The notes under the pieces were generated by a model, which was not told the origin of the DNA, did no database searches, and worked only from the letters and a program-made list of their open reading frames with translations. The position numbers and the translations under genes are program-made. 35,031 nt of DNA from Clostridia bacterium (lineage in GTDB: Bacteria; Bacillota; Clostridia; Oscillospirales; Acutalibacteraceae): contig JAFRPB010000156.1 in assembly GCA_017429345.1 (NCBI GenBank), forward strand, positions 1 to 35,031, given 5' to 3'. Of this stretch, positions 9,140 through 17,403 are shown piece after piece. How positions within the stretch are numbered: position 1 is the first letter of the stretch; every line of letters starts with the position of its first letter.

Positions 9140-10495
9140 ATGGAGAAAACAAAAAAGATCCGCCTGTTCGCCCTGATCGCGTCGGCGATGGCGCTGATCT
9201 TTGAATGCGTCTACCCGACCGTATTCATCAAATGGATCGTCCCGCTGTACGCCGTGTGCGTCCTCTGCTCGGCGGTGATCGCTTATCTTCTGTTTTTCGC
9301 GCTGTTCGCCGCGAAGGACGCGAAGAAGCCCGCCGTATCCGCGCTGATCGGCGCGGCGGCGTATACCGCGGTCATGATGGGGATCACGCCGCTGGTGAAT
9401 AATGTGATCTTCGGCGCGGTCGCGCCCTGGGGCAGCGTGCTGGTCAATACGGCGGTCAATCTCGTGTTCTGGCTGGTGATGCTGAAGCTTATCCGCAAAA
9501 AGACGGGAGAGCGTTTCGTCTTTCTGCCGCTGCTGTGCGTTCTGCTCGTCGCGGTCGGCGTCCCGGTCAGCGTCGTCACGACAGCGCCCAATATCAAAGC
9601 GACGGGCTTTATCGTGTCGGATACCGTCGAAAACTACGAAAAACGGATCTCCGCAATTGATATTTACGAAAACACGCTTGAGACCGCCGTGCCGCAGACG
9701 CAGGTCTATGATATCGTCATGGAGCATCTGAGAGCGCCGCTGCCCGCGGGAAAAACGGAGAAAAAGGTGCTTGTGCTCGGCTGGGACGGCTGCCGCGCGG
9801 ATACGATGATCATGGCGGGGAACCGCGGCGCGGTCGACGCGCTGCTTGCCGACGGCGGCAAAGCGCAGATCGCCTATTGCGGCGGCGCGAACTATCCCGC
9901 GCCGATCACGCAGGAGACCGCGACCATGGAGGGCTGGACGACGATGTTCACCGGCTGCTGGGCGGAAAAGCACGGCGTCAGCGGCTTCGACGACGTCGTG
10001 ACCTCGAAGGAGCGTACGTTTTTCGTCTCCGCGATCGAGGACGGTCTGATCGATTCCGCCGCGTTTGATTTTTCCTGGGACACCCATCTCAGAACCTATG
10101 CGAACGACGTGGAGTATTCCAAACAGAACGGGCTGAACGTCGCGTGGAACCTCGCCGAGGGCGAGGAAGGCGGCGACGCGGACGAGGGGACGTATCAGAA
10201 CGCGCTGCAGGATATTCAGCGCCCCGACTGCTCGGACCTGATCTTCACGATCTTTGAATACTGCGACTATTACGGACATACCTACGGCTTCTGGAACGAT
10301 ACGCCGGAATACGCCGAGGCGTTCCGTCTGTCGAACGAGAAGGGCGTCGCGCTGATCGACGCGGTCAAGGCGCGTCCGACCTACGATACGGAGGATTGGC
10401 TGATCCTGATCTCCTCCGACCACGGCGGCTACGTGCGCGGCCACGGCGGCGATAAGCTGCAGGAGCGGATGATGTTTATTGTGACGAATAAGTAA
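9140..10495 (+). CDS. membrane-anchored alkaline-phosphatase-superfamily enzyme
   Basis: 451 residues. Four or five hydrophobic segments (about 8-57, 66-117 and 129-148) anchor a C-terminal extracytoplasmic catalytic domain. GWDGCRAD (D216) is the first metal-binding block; the nucleophile Thr lies in QETATMEGWTTMFTG (about 260-262); DYYGHTYG and SSDHGG give the remaining Asp/His ligands, with a further His in GHGG. This is the pattern of type I phosphodiesterase/nucleotide pyrophosphatase or phosphoglycerol-transferase relatives. GGAGG lies 6 bases before the ATG. Monocistronic, with its own promoter and terminator. Substrate not predictable; a head-group transferase or phosphodiesterase acting on surface polymers is plausible. 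Confidence 0.85.
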   Translation: MEKTKKIRLFALIASAMALIFECVYPTVFIKWIVPLYAVCVLCSAVIAYLLFFALFAAKDAKKPAVSALIGAAAYTAVMMGITPLVNNVIFGAVAPWGSVLVNTAVNLVFWLVMLKLIRKKTGERFVFLPLLCVLLVAVGVPVSVVTTAPNIKATGFIVSDTVENYEKRISAIDIYENTLETAVPQTQVYDIVMEHLRAPLPAGKTEKKVLVLGWDGCRADTMIMAGNRGAVDALLADGGKAQIAYCGGANYPAPITQETATMEGWTTMFTGCWAEKHGVSGFDDVVTSKERTFFVSAIEDGLIDSAAFDFSWDTHLRTYANDVEYSKQNGLNVAWNLAEGEEGGDADEGTYQNALQDIQRPDCSDLIFTIFEYCDYYGHTYGFWNDTPEYAEAFRLSNEKGVALIDAVKARPTYDTEDWLILISSDHGGYVRGHGGDKLQERMMFIVTNK

Positions 10496-10541
10496 AAACC
10501 GAAAGCGCGGAGCCGGTCACAGCTCCGCGCTTTCGGTTTTT
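10494..10541. terminator. strong (bidirectional) intrinsic terminator
   Basis: A perfect 20-bp inverted repeat (10494-10513 and 10522-10541) with an 8-nt loop; GC-rich centre flanked by A5 on the left and T5 on the right, so it can terminate transcription in both directions. The stop codon of the upstream gene overlaps its first two bases. Confidence 0.95.
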
Positions 10542-10542
10542 A

Positions 10543-10645
10543 CAGGTGTAAGGTTTCAGGTGTAAGGTTCAAGGTTCGCTTATTACGGCGCACAGCGTAG
10601 AGTTTTTTGCCGTTTAAACCTTACACCTTGCACCTTACACCTTAA
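10543..10645. repeat. inverted pair of heptamer arrays with a shared core
   Basis: Left array 10543-10578 uses AGGTGTA/AGGTTTC/AGGTTCA units; the right array 10616-10645 uses the complements (TACACCT type). The centre holds GCGCACAGCGT (10588-10598), the exact reverse complement of the sequence inside the element at 7701-7800. It lies in the gap between converging genes. Confidence 0.85.
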
Positions 10646-10658
10646 TTCATGTTCAGAA

Positions 10659-11198
10659 TCAGTAATTCTCTTCCCGCAGCTCGAAATACGCCTGCGGATG
10701 AGCGCAAACGGGGCAGATCTCGGGCGCCTTCGTGCCGACGACGATGTGACCGCAGTTGCGGCATTCCCAGACCTTGACCTCGCTTTTTTCAAAGACGGCG
10801 GCGGTCTCCACGTTCTTCAGCAGCGCGCGGTAGCGCTCCTCGTGATGCTTCTCGATGGCGGCGACGGCGCGGAATTTCGCTGCAAGCGCTGTAAAGCCCT
10901 CTTCTTCGGCGGTCTTCGCGAAGCCCTCGTACATATCCGTCCATTCGAAGTTTTCCCCGTCCGCGGCGGCGGCGAGGTTCTCGGCGGTGGAGCCGATGCC
11001 CTCGAGCTCCTTGAACCACATTTTCGCGTGTTCCTTCTCGTTGTCCGCGGTCTTCAGGAACAGCGCCGCGATCTGCTCGAAGCCCTCTTTTTTCGCCTTG
11101 GACGCGAAATACGTGTACTTGTTGCGCGCCTGACTTTCTCCCGCGAACGCCGCGAGAAGGTTCTGTTCGGTCTTTGTGCCTGCGTACTTGTTTGCCAT
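10659..11198 (-). CDS. rbr: rubrerythrin
   Basis: 179 residues, the usual length. The N-terminal four-helix ferritin-like domain has di-iron ligands in [17 protein letters not shown], the EEEGF helix and EKHHEERY. The C-terminal rubredoxin domain has CRNCG and [11 protein letters not shown], two CxxC pairs for an Fe(SCys)4 site. The protein reduces peroxides in the cytoplasm and is typical of obligate anaerobes. Start at 11198 with AAGGAGGAAAAC just upstream; that ribosome binding site sits in the 16-bp gap to the PHP gene, so the two are probably co-transcribed. Confidence 0.97.
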   Translation of the reverse strand: MANKYAGTKTEQNLLAAFAGESQARNKYTYFASKAKKEGFEQIAALFLKTADNEKEHAKMWFKELEGIGSTAENLAAAADGENFEWTDMYEGFAKTAEEEGFTALAAKFRAVAAIEKHHEERYRALLKNVETAAVFEKSEVKVWECRNCGHIVVGTKAPEICPVCAHPQAYFELREENY

Positions 11199-11214
11199 GA
11201 TGTTTTCCTCCTTA

Positions 11215-12642
11215 TTAAATATGGTTTATTTTCTCCCAGAGTTTTTCCCATACGATATACAGGACCGAGAAAAACCGGGTTTCAATGAACCGTTTCACGA
11301 GCCTGCCGACGGGCGTGGTGTAGAATTCCACCGCCTCGTAAGGCACGGCTTTTTCCTTTTCGGCGCGTCCGTCGTATTTCAGCTCGAACGCCTGCGAATA
11401 TGTTACGCCGTTCTCGCTGCCGAGCTGAAAGCGGATGTAGCAGCCGAGCAGATCCTCATAATCGTTCAGGTCGATCGTCGCGCAGCCGTCCGTGAGCTCC
11501 GTGTCTTTCTGTATCACGGCGCCGTCGGCGATCCACGAAACGAAGCGGCAGGGGCGCGTTTCGTCGTCGAGCACGCGCACGGTGATCGTGTTCGCGGCCT
11601 GATCGACCTCGATTTTCTGCACCAGCGGCACGAATTCGGGGTTGCCGTAACCGCCGGGACCTTCGATCTTATTTTCCGGATCGGACTTGTCGAAGCGCGA
11701 GCAGCAGAAGAACGCGCCGGAGAGCATCGCCGTTTTGACGTTTTCAAGCGTGTTTTCCTCGAGCGGGAACATCTCGAAGGTGTGGCCCATCTCGCCCTCG
11801 GTCTCGCTGTCGTCGTCCGCGAAGGCGGTGATATTCCGTCCCTGCGGGATCACGACCTGCAGCAGCTCGTCCCACAGTGCGCGGTCCTGCGCGGTCACGC
11901 GGTCGTTGTTGTTGACGATCTCCATGCCGAGACAAGAAGGATTATTGATAAAAATATCTGCGAAATACGCGATATTCTTCGCGTCGTGCGCGCGCTCGGG
12001 ATGCACGTCGGAATCGAGCCAGTCGCCCACGTGGTTGAGCACGGTATAACCCTCTCTGCCGTCGTTCTCAACGCCCTCGACCGCGGCCGCGTAGCTGTTC
12101 TCGGTGCCCCATTCGCCCTCGCCCCAGCTGCCTTCCTCGAGAAAATAGCCGTTGACGTGGGTCTTGGAGATCACCGCCATGTTCATCTCGATGCCGCCGG
12201 TCACGTCGACCATGCCTCTGCCGCCGCGGTCCGCGCCCAAGGTGATGCGCGCGTAACCCTCGTCGGTCATGTTCGCCTCGACGTGGTATTTTTTGCTTAA
12301 GGGGTGCCCCTCGACGTGGTTCGCCCAGCAGAAGGGCGGAAAAGTATTGTGCGGCCGGTTCCACCCGTAGTTGATCACGCCGTGATCGGTCATCGCGAGG
12401 ATGTCGTAGCCCATATTATAGTATTTTTCCACCATGTCGGGCAGAGTGAACTCACCGTCGCTGAACGTGGAATGGGTGTGCAGATTCGCCTTGTACTGCC
12501 CCCACGTTTCCCAGTCCACCGCCGCGTAAGGATCGACGACGGTATAATCCGTTTCACCCGCCGCAAGAACGGAAAAGGGCAGAACAGAACCGAGCAGCAA
12601 CGCGGTCAGCAGAACGCAGAGGGGCTTTAAGAGTTTTTTCAT
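11215..12642 (-). CDS. exported PHP-domain metallophosphoesterase-like protein
   Basis: 475 residues with a clear signal peptide ([16 protein letters not shown]... ending near LAAG, residue 29). The PHP motif follows: [13 protein letters not shown] (H55, H57, D62), then [11 protein letters not shown] (D86, H87), and later metal-ligand candidates in [26 protein letters not shown] and FADDDSE. The C-terminus ([20 protein letters not shown]) is hydrophobic and aromatic and may anchor the protein. PHP domains are hydrolases for phosphate esters; an extracytoplasmic version is less common. GGAGG lies 8 bases before the ATG at 12642. ORF-like extensions further upstream read through a repeat and are not coding. 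Confidence 0.87.
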   Translation of the reverse strand: MKKLLKPLCVLLTALLLGSVLPFSVLAAGETDYTVVDPYAAVDWETWGQYKANLHTHSTFSDGEFTLPDMVEKYYNMGYDILAMTDHGVINYGWNRPHNTFPPFCWANHVEGHPLSKKYHVEANMTDEGYARITLGADRGGRGMVDVTGGIEMNMAVISKTHVNGYFLEEGSWGEGEWGTENSYAAAVEGVENDGREGYTVLNHVGDWLDSDVHPERAHDAKNIAYFADIFINNPSCLGMEIVNNNDRVTAQDRALWDELLQVVIPQGRNITAFADDDSETEGEMGHTFEMFPLEENTLENVKTAMLSGAFFCCSRFDKSDPENKIEGPGGYGNPEFVPLVQKIEVDQAANTITVRVLDDETRPCRFVSWIADGAVIQKDTELTDGCATIDLNDYEDLLGCYIRFQLGSENGVTYSQAFELKYDGRAEKEKAVPYEAVEFYTTPVGRLVKRFIETRFFSVLYIVWEKLWEKINHI

Positions 12643-13009
12643 TACGGGGACCTCCGTGGGAAAGGGTGATCAGTCGATGTCTTCGACCTTGGCAAAAATG
12701 AGGAATTAGGAATGAGGAATTAGGAATGTCGGAAGTCGCTTCGCGACTTGAATAATAAGAACCCGATCCGCCAACCCAATCAAAGATTTGGGGCGGGTAC
12801 CCCGGAACCTTGTTACTCGCTTCGCTCGTAATAGATTCGTTAATTTTAATAGAATTAACAATGAGAAAGTCAAAAGCGGAACTTAAATACATTTCACTTA
12901 CATCTATAATGGGGTACGGGGCGATGCCCCGTCCTTCATTTCTCACTCCTAATTCCTCATTTTTCATTTGCAAATCCTGATTTATCGGGCTGCTTTGCAG
13001 CCCGATAAA
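12643..13009. repeat. composite intergenic repeat element, copy 1
   Basis: No gene is visible. In order: heptamer array AGGAATT/AGGAATG (12695-12728), hairpin AAGTCGC-TTC-GCGACTT (12733-12749), unique middle, ATAATGGGGTACGGGG (12906-12921) leading into hairpin ACGGGGC-GAT-GCCCCGT (12916-12932), then a heptamer array in the opposite orientation (12934-12969, CCTCATT/CCTAATT type), then the start of a 20-bp palindrome. The same parts recur in the same order at 13447-13717. The promoter of the PHP gene must lie here but is not obvious. Confidence 0.85.
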
Positions 13010-13016
13010 TCAGGAT
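12974..13016. repeat. perfect 20-bp palindrome, 3-nt loop
   Basis: Arms 12974-12993 and 12997-13016 are exact reverse complements around TTT. There is no adjacent T-run, so it is better read as a REP-like dispersed palindrome than as a standard terminator. It overlaps the last codon and stop of the ACT-domain gene. A 16-base half (CTGATTTATCGGGCTG) recurs at 34897-34912 and a shorter piece at 7804-7815. Confidence 0.93.
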
Positions 13017-13411
13017 ACTGTCATACCCCGCTGCGTCAAACTCTCTTCCACCTCGTCCATCGCGTCGCAGCTGAACACCATTACGGGCAGGCTCGTTTCG
13101 CGGTCGAAGGAAAGATAGCTGTACTCGATATCGATATTCATATCTCTGAGAATGCCGAGCATTTTGGCGAGGGAGCCGTTCTCGTCGGAGATCCGCACGC
13201 CCAGCACCGGGGTGATGCGGGCGAGATACCCGTTTTCACTCAGCACGAGCGCAGCGCGCTCCGGTTCGGTGACGATCAGGCGCAGCATGCCGAATTCGGC
13301 GCTGTCGTAGGTGACCGAGGCGATCACGCCGACGCCCGCTTCGGCGATCAGGTCGAAGATCTCCTTGATCGCGCCCTTTTTGTTTTCCGCAAAGACGGAG
13401 ACTTGTTTCAT
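13010..13411 (-). CDS. tandem ACT-domain regulatory protein
   Basis: 133 residues forming two ACT folds (about 1-65 and 66-133): KQVSVFAENKKGAIKEIFDLI and VLGVRISDENGSLAKMLGIL are the beta-alpha starts with the ligand-contact Gly in each. No catalytic domain is present. Such stand-alone ACT pairs bind amino acids and occur in many anaerobes. GGAGGAAA precedes the ATG at 13411, and a TATAAT lies at 13441-13446 on the minus strand with its -35 region inside a heptamer array. The last codon and stop are supplied by the palindrome at 12974-13016. Confidence 0.87.
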   Translation of the reverse strand: MKQVSVFAENKKGAIKEIFDLIAEAGVGVIASVTYDSAEFGMLRLIVTEPERAALVLSENGYLARITPVLGVRISDENGSLAKMLGILRDMNIDIEYSYLSFDRETSLPVMVFSCDAMDEVEESLTQRGMTVS

Positions 13412-13446
13412 GGTATTTCCTCCCTGTCGGTGGTTTGTTTATTATA

Positions 13447-13717
13447 AGAGTGTGGAGTGTGCAGAGTGAAGAGTGCAGTGAAGGAAGTCGCTCCGCGACT
13501 TAATTTATAGAAAGTGTAAAAAAGCAGACGGATGAAAAACCGCGGCACCGAGCTGAATTTTGGAGATATTATACCGAGGTATGGGGGCTTGCCCCCATCC
13601 GACACTTCACTCTCCACTCTTAACTCTTCACACTGTAAAATCACGCTTTATATAATGGGGTACGGGGTGAAACCCCGTCCTTAATTCTTCACTTTTCATT
13701 TTTCATTTTTCACTTAA
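13447..13717. repeat. composite intergenic repeat element, copy 2
   Basis: Heptamer array GAGTGTG/AGAGTGA (13447-13486), hairpin AAGTCGC-TCC-GCGACTT (13485-13501), hairpin ATGGGGGC-TT-GCCCCCAT (13581-13598), opposite-orientation array CACTCTT/CTCTTCA (13602-13637), ATAATGGGGTACGGGG (13652-13667) with hairpin ACGGGG-TGAAA-CCCCGT (13662-13678), then a second opposite-orientation array TTTCATT/TTTCACT (13680-13717). It shares its order and hairpins with 12695-12969. The right end supplies the stop codon of the GH2 gene. Confidence 0.85.
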
Positions 13718-16025
13718 AAAATCCCGCTTTTTTCATATTCTCCACATATCCCTCAAACTCCAGTCCGTGGTAAATATCGGCGGTATAATGATTTTTGCCG
13801 TTCTGATCGCCCGTCCATTCGATCAGGTAAAACGCGCCGGGGGATTCTTCGATCGCGTCGAGTGCGGCAAGCCCGTTCGCGGGCACGGCGCATTCGCCGT
13901 TCAGAACGGTCGCGCCCGACGAGAGTTCCGTGACGGAATAAGATACTTTGACCTCGCGCTGCGTGTCGTTCGCGGCTTTCAGGCGGATCTTCCCGTCCTC
14001 CGGCTCGTCGAACATCATGCAGAAGGGCTGCTGGGAGCGCTTGATATAGAAGTAAGCGAGCTTTTTCGTCCCGTACCAGTCCACGACCGCGTCGGAGATC
14101 TGCGGCCAGCCGTCGATCAGGTTCCACCAGATGATCCCTGTGCGTCGCCATTTCGCGCAGCGGAAATGCTCGATAAAGAACTTTTTCGCCTCCGCCTGCG
14201 AGATCTGGCTCTGCAGCGCGAAGGTGTCGAGGTCTTTCGACGCCTCGCCGAACAGCCGCTCGACCTGTCGGATCATCAGCGAGTTGCGGTAATTGAACGG
14301 CGCGGCTTCGTCGGTGCGGAAGGTGCTCGAGTGCAGCATCCATTCGGGGTCGTCGCTTCTTTTGCCGTCGCCCATTTTGTCAAGATGCTCCGGCGAGATG
14401 AATTTTTTCAGAGATTCCGGGCTCGGGCAGCCGTGATAGCCCGTCTCCGAGGCGAAATGCGCCGTCGAATTGACGTAAAAATCGCCCTTGAAGAAATCGC
14501 GCGGTCCCCACAGGTGCTGCTCCGATTCCCGTTTCTGCAGCGTAAACGCGGTCGAGTCCGTATAAGGCGAGCTCGGCAGATACGGGCGGGTGGGGTCCTC
14601 ATTCCGCAGCACAAAGGGGATCACGCCGCGCGTCAGAGCGTTGAGGTCGGGATCGACCGCGTTGCAGCGCCGTCCGTTCAGGAACTGCTTCGGCTGCGCG
14701 TCGTCGCATTCGTTGTCGCCCGCCCAGACGGCGAGCGAGGCGTGATTGCGGAATTGACGGACGATATGCGTGACCTCTTCTTCGAGCAGCGCGCGCATCC
14801 GCGCGTCCTCGGGGTATCTTCCGCACGCCATCGCGAAATCCTGCCAGACGAGGATGCCGTGCTCATCGCAGAAATCGTAAAAATCATCGTCGGGGTAGAC
14901 GTTGCCGCCCCAGCAGCGTACAATGTTGCAGCCCAGGTCCGCGAGCATTTCGTTCTGCCGCGCGGTATAATTTTTCATCCGTGAAGGAAACGCGTCGGTC
15001 GGCACGAGATTCGAGCCCATGCAGAAGATCTTCCGGCCGTTGACTTTAATCACGAATTCCCCGTCGTCGCCCGCCGTGCTCGTGCGTTCGAGCTCGACGA
15101 TGCGCAGCCCGATGCGCATTTTTTTCGTATCGCAGAGCGTTCCGTTGTGATAAAGACTTACGGTGATATCGTAAAGATTCTGTTCGCCGTAGTTCTTAGG
15201 ATACCAGAGATACGGATCGTCGATCCCGAAGCCGTCGAGGGCTTCGACGCTCATCAGCGGGCGGTCGAACGTGAAAGCGCGGTCGCGGCATTTCCCTTCG
15301 ACGCGGTAGGCGTATTCCGAGGCGAAGTCGCCCGTCAGCGTGACGGCGATCCGGCAGCGCATTTGCGCGTGATCCTCAGAAAGGGCGCGGGGGTACAGAA
15401 ACACGTCCTCGATGCGGTCCTTCGGTTTGTATTCCACGGTCACGGGCTTCCAGAGCCCCGCGGAGACAATGCGGCACATGATGTCCCAGCCGAACATATA
15501 GGGCGCCTTGCGCAGCTTGAGCGCGTCGCAGTTGAAGCTGAGCGAAGCGGCGGACGCGGGGAGCCGGTATTCCCGGGCGAAGATCAGTGCGGGGAGGATA
15601 TGCACCACGACCGAATGCCGCGTTTTCTCCGTATCGGCAAGACGATGCTCGAACGGAACGAACATATTCTCCGAAAAACCAATATATTCGCCGTCGAGAA
15701 AGATCTCGGCGGCGGTGTCGATGCCTTCAAAACAGAGAAACGCGTCGCGGTCTGCGTGCGGTTCGGTCTCGAATTCAGCGGCGTACCACAGGTGCCGGTT
15801 CTCCAGCGCCTGCGCTTTCAGGATATTGTCGCCGTAATAAAGATCCGGCAGCAGCCCTTCGCGCATCATGTCGAGCTCGAAATTGCCCGGCACCTCGGCC
15901 CGGATCACGCCGTACGGGTTGTTTTTCACCTCGTCCGCGGTGACGAATTCGAGTTTTTCGCGTCTTACGGTCTCGTTCGGTATGATCGCCAGCGACCAGC
16001 CGCCGAGCGGAATGGATTTTCGCAT
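13710..16025 (-). CDS. glycoside hydrolase family 2, beta-mannosidase type
   Basis: 771 residues. The N-terminal jelly-roll sugar-binding domain (about 1-200, ENRHLWYAAEF and GIDTAAEIFLDGEYIG), Ig-like domain (200-315) and TIM barrel are in GH2 order. WAGDNECDD supplies the acid/base (E439) and FASETGYHG the nucleophile (E527); CWGGNVYPDDDFYDFCDEHGILVWQDF is the typical beta-mannosidase barrel stretch. No signal peptide, so cytoplasmic, probably cleaving imported mannosides. It lies 21 bp after the aminotransferase gene, hence likely in its operon; AGGAA precedes the ATG. The stop codon is in a TTTCACT heptamer. An endo-acting mannosylglycoprotein mannosidase is an alternative. Confidence 0.92.
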   Translation of the reverse strand: MRKSIPLGGWSLAIIPNETVRREKLEFVTADEVKNNPYGVIRAEVPGNFELDMMREGLLPDLYYGDNILKAQALENRHLWYAAEFETEPHADRDAFLCFEGIDTAAEIFLDGEYIGFSENMFVPFEHRLADTEKTRHSVVVHILPALIFAREYRLPASAASLSFNCDALKLRKAPYMFGWDIMCRIVSAGLWKPVTVEYKPKDRIEDVFLYPRALSEDHAQMRCRIAVTLTGDFASEYAYRVEGKCRDRAFTFDRPLMSVEALDGFGIDDPYLWYPKNYGEQNLYDITVSLYHNGTLCDTKKMRIGLRIVELERTSTAGDDGEFVIKVNGRKIFCMGSNLVPTDAFPSRMKNYTARQNEMLADLGCNIVRCWGGNVYPDDDFYDFCDEHGILVWQDFAMACGRYPEDARMRALLEEEVTHIVRQFRNHASLAVWAGDNECDDAQPKQFLNGRRCNAVDPDLNALTRGVIPFVLRNEDPTRPYLPSSPYTDSTAFTLQKRESEQHLWGPRDFFKGDFYVNSTAHFASETGYHGCPSPESLKKFISPEHLDKMGDGKRSDDPEWMLHSSTFRTDEAAPFNYRNSLMIRQVERLFGEASKDLDTFALQSQISQAEAKKFFIEHFRCAKWRRTGIIWWNLIDGWPQISDAVVDWYGTKKLAYFYIKRSQQPFCMMFDEPEDGKIRLKAANDTQREVKVSYSVTELSSGATVLNGECAVPANGLAALDAIEESPGAFYLIEWTGDQNGKNHYTADIYHGLEFEGYVENMKKAGFFK

Positions 16026-16046
16026 AACGGTTCCTCCGAAAGGCTG

Positions 16047-17177
16047 TCAGCGGCCGAAAAAGGCGCGAACAGCGCCGATCACGGCGTCCGCATCCGTATC
16101 TGTCAGATTATAATGCAGCGGCAGACGCAGAAGGCGGTCGCTCTCTTTTGTCGTATAAACGTCCTCGCCGCAGAATCGGCCGTAGACGCCGCCGGCGGGC
16201 GCGGAATGCAGCGGTACGAAATGGAACGCGGAAACGATCTGTCTCTGCGAGAGATACTTCATCAGTTCTTCGCGCTGTCCCGCCGACGCGAGCTTGATAT
16301 AGTAGGTATGCGCGTTGTGTTCGCAATGATCCGGTACGCACATCGTTTCGAGCAGTCCTTCCTCTGCGAGCGGGATCATTGCGTTATGATACCTGTTCCA
16401 GATATCCTTGCGCTTTTTTTCGATTTTTTCATGATCCAGCAGCTGCGCGTATAGATACGCCGCGTTCAGATCGCCGGGCAGGTATGAGGAGCCGACGTCG
16501 GTCCATGAATACTTATCCACAAGGCCCCGGGCAAAATCGGCGCGGTTCGTGCCCTTGTTGCAGATCACGTCTGCCCGATCCCGCAGCGCGGGATTGTTCA
16601 CAAGCAGCGCGCCGCCCTCGCCCATGCTGATATTTTTCGTCTCGTGGAAGGAATAACAGCCGATATCGCCGATCGTTCCCAGTGATTTTCCCTTATATTC
16701 TGCGAAAATACCCTGCGCCGCGTCCTCAACCACAAAAAGGCCGTGTCGTTTCGCAACGGCGCAGATCTCGTCCATCTCGCAGGACACGCCCGCGTAATGA
16801 ACGGGGACGATGACCTTTGTTTTTTCGGTAATCGCCGCCTCGATCTTCGTCTCGTCGAGATTCATCGTGTCCGGCCGGACGTCGACGAATACGATCCGCG
16901 CGCCGCGCAGAACAAACGCGTTCGCCGTGGAGACGAAGGTGAACGAAGGCATGATCACCTCGTCGCCGGGCTTTATATCGCAGAGAATGGCGGCGGCTTC
17001 CAGCGCGTCGGTGCCGGAGGTCGTCAGACGCACGAAATCCGCGCCGAAGCTTTGTTCCAGAAAGCCGCAGCACAGCTGAAAATATTTCCCTCCGCCGGCA
17101 ATGTGCTTCTGACGTATGGCGTCGGCGATGTATTCGACCTCCGTTCCGAGAAAGGGAGGTTCGTTGAATCGAATCAT
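16047..17177 (-). CDS. wecE: dTDP-4-amino-4,6-dideoxygalactose transaminase family (WecE/RffA)
   Basis: 376 residues from the ATG at 17177 (MIRFNEPPFLGTEVEYI, the usual family start and length); an upstream in-frame start would add 15 residues without support. PLP-dependent DegT/DnrJ/EryC1 fold: TSGTDALEAA binds phosphate, VVEDAAQG is the Asp-x-Ala-x-x-Gly block, and SFHETKN carries the Schiff-base Lys (K181). It converts a nucleotide 4-keto-6-deoxy sugar to its amino sugar for surface glycans. No other amino-sugar genes are adjacent. GGAG lies about 9 bases before the start. The promoter is at 17229-17257, and the gene is followed by the GH2 gene after 21 bp. Confidence 0.93.
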   Translation of the reverse strand: MIRFNEPPFLGTEVEYIADAIRQKHIAGGGKYFQLCCGFLEQSFGADFVRLTTSGTDALEAAAILCDIKPGDEVIMPSFTFVSTANAFVLRGARIVFVDVRPDTMNLDETKIEAAITEKTKVIVPVHYAGVSCEMDEICAVAKRHGLFVVEDAAQGIFAEYKGKSLGTIGDIGCYSFHETKNISMGEGGALLVNNPALRDRADVICNKGTNRADFARGLVDKYSWTDVGSSYLPGDLNAAYLYAQLLDHEKIEKKRKDIWNRYHNAMIPLAEEGLLETMCVPDHCEHNAHTYYIKLASAGQREELMKYLSQRQIVSAFHFVPLHSAPAGGVYGRFCGEDVYTTKESDRLLRLPLHYNLTDTDADAVIGAVRAFFGR

Positions 17178-17228
17178 AAAAACAGACTCCGTAACATTTC
17201 TTGTGTGAGCATGAAGATACACGTATTC

Positions 17229-17257
17229 ATTTTATTATATTGCGTGTGATTTGTCAA
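17229..17257 (-). promoter_or_regulatory. promoter of the wecE-GH2 operon
   Basis: On the minus strand TTGACA (17252-17257), 17-bp spacer, TAAAAT (17229-17234). It lies 51 bp before the start codon at 17177. The rest of the 226-bp gap to the next gene shows no coding potential. Confidence 0.75.
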
Positions 17258-17403
17258 CTGCGGGAATGATCTGTACAACAGTTCTCCGCGTCCTCCCGCG
17301 TCTGCTGCGTCCTGCGCTTTCCGCTCCCGGTATTTCTTTCTCGGATCTGTCATGTGCTTATCTGCGCGGACGCATAGAGGCAATGACGCGTCCGGCTTTG
17401 CGG

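Noticed and set aside
12554-12973. 139-codon minus-strand frame extending upstream of the PHP gene
   Set aside because: It overlaps the PHP gene only at its end, in another frame, and most of it reads through the composite repeat with its arrays and hairpins; no family resemblance.
13408-13644. 78-codon minus-strand frame upstream of the ACT gene
   Set aside because: Made entirely of repeat sequence (heptamer arrays and hairpins).
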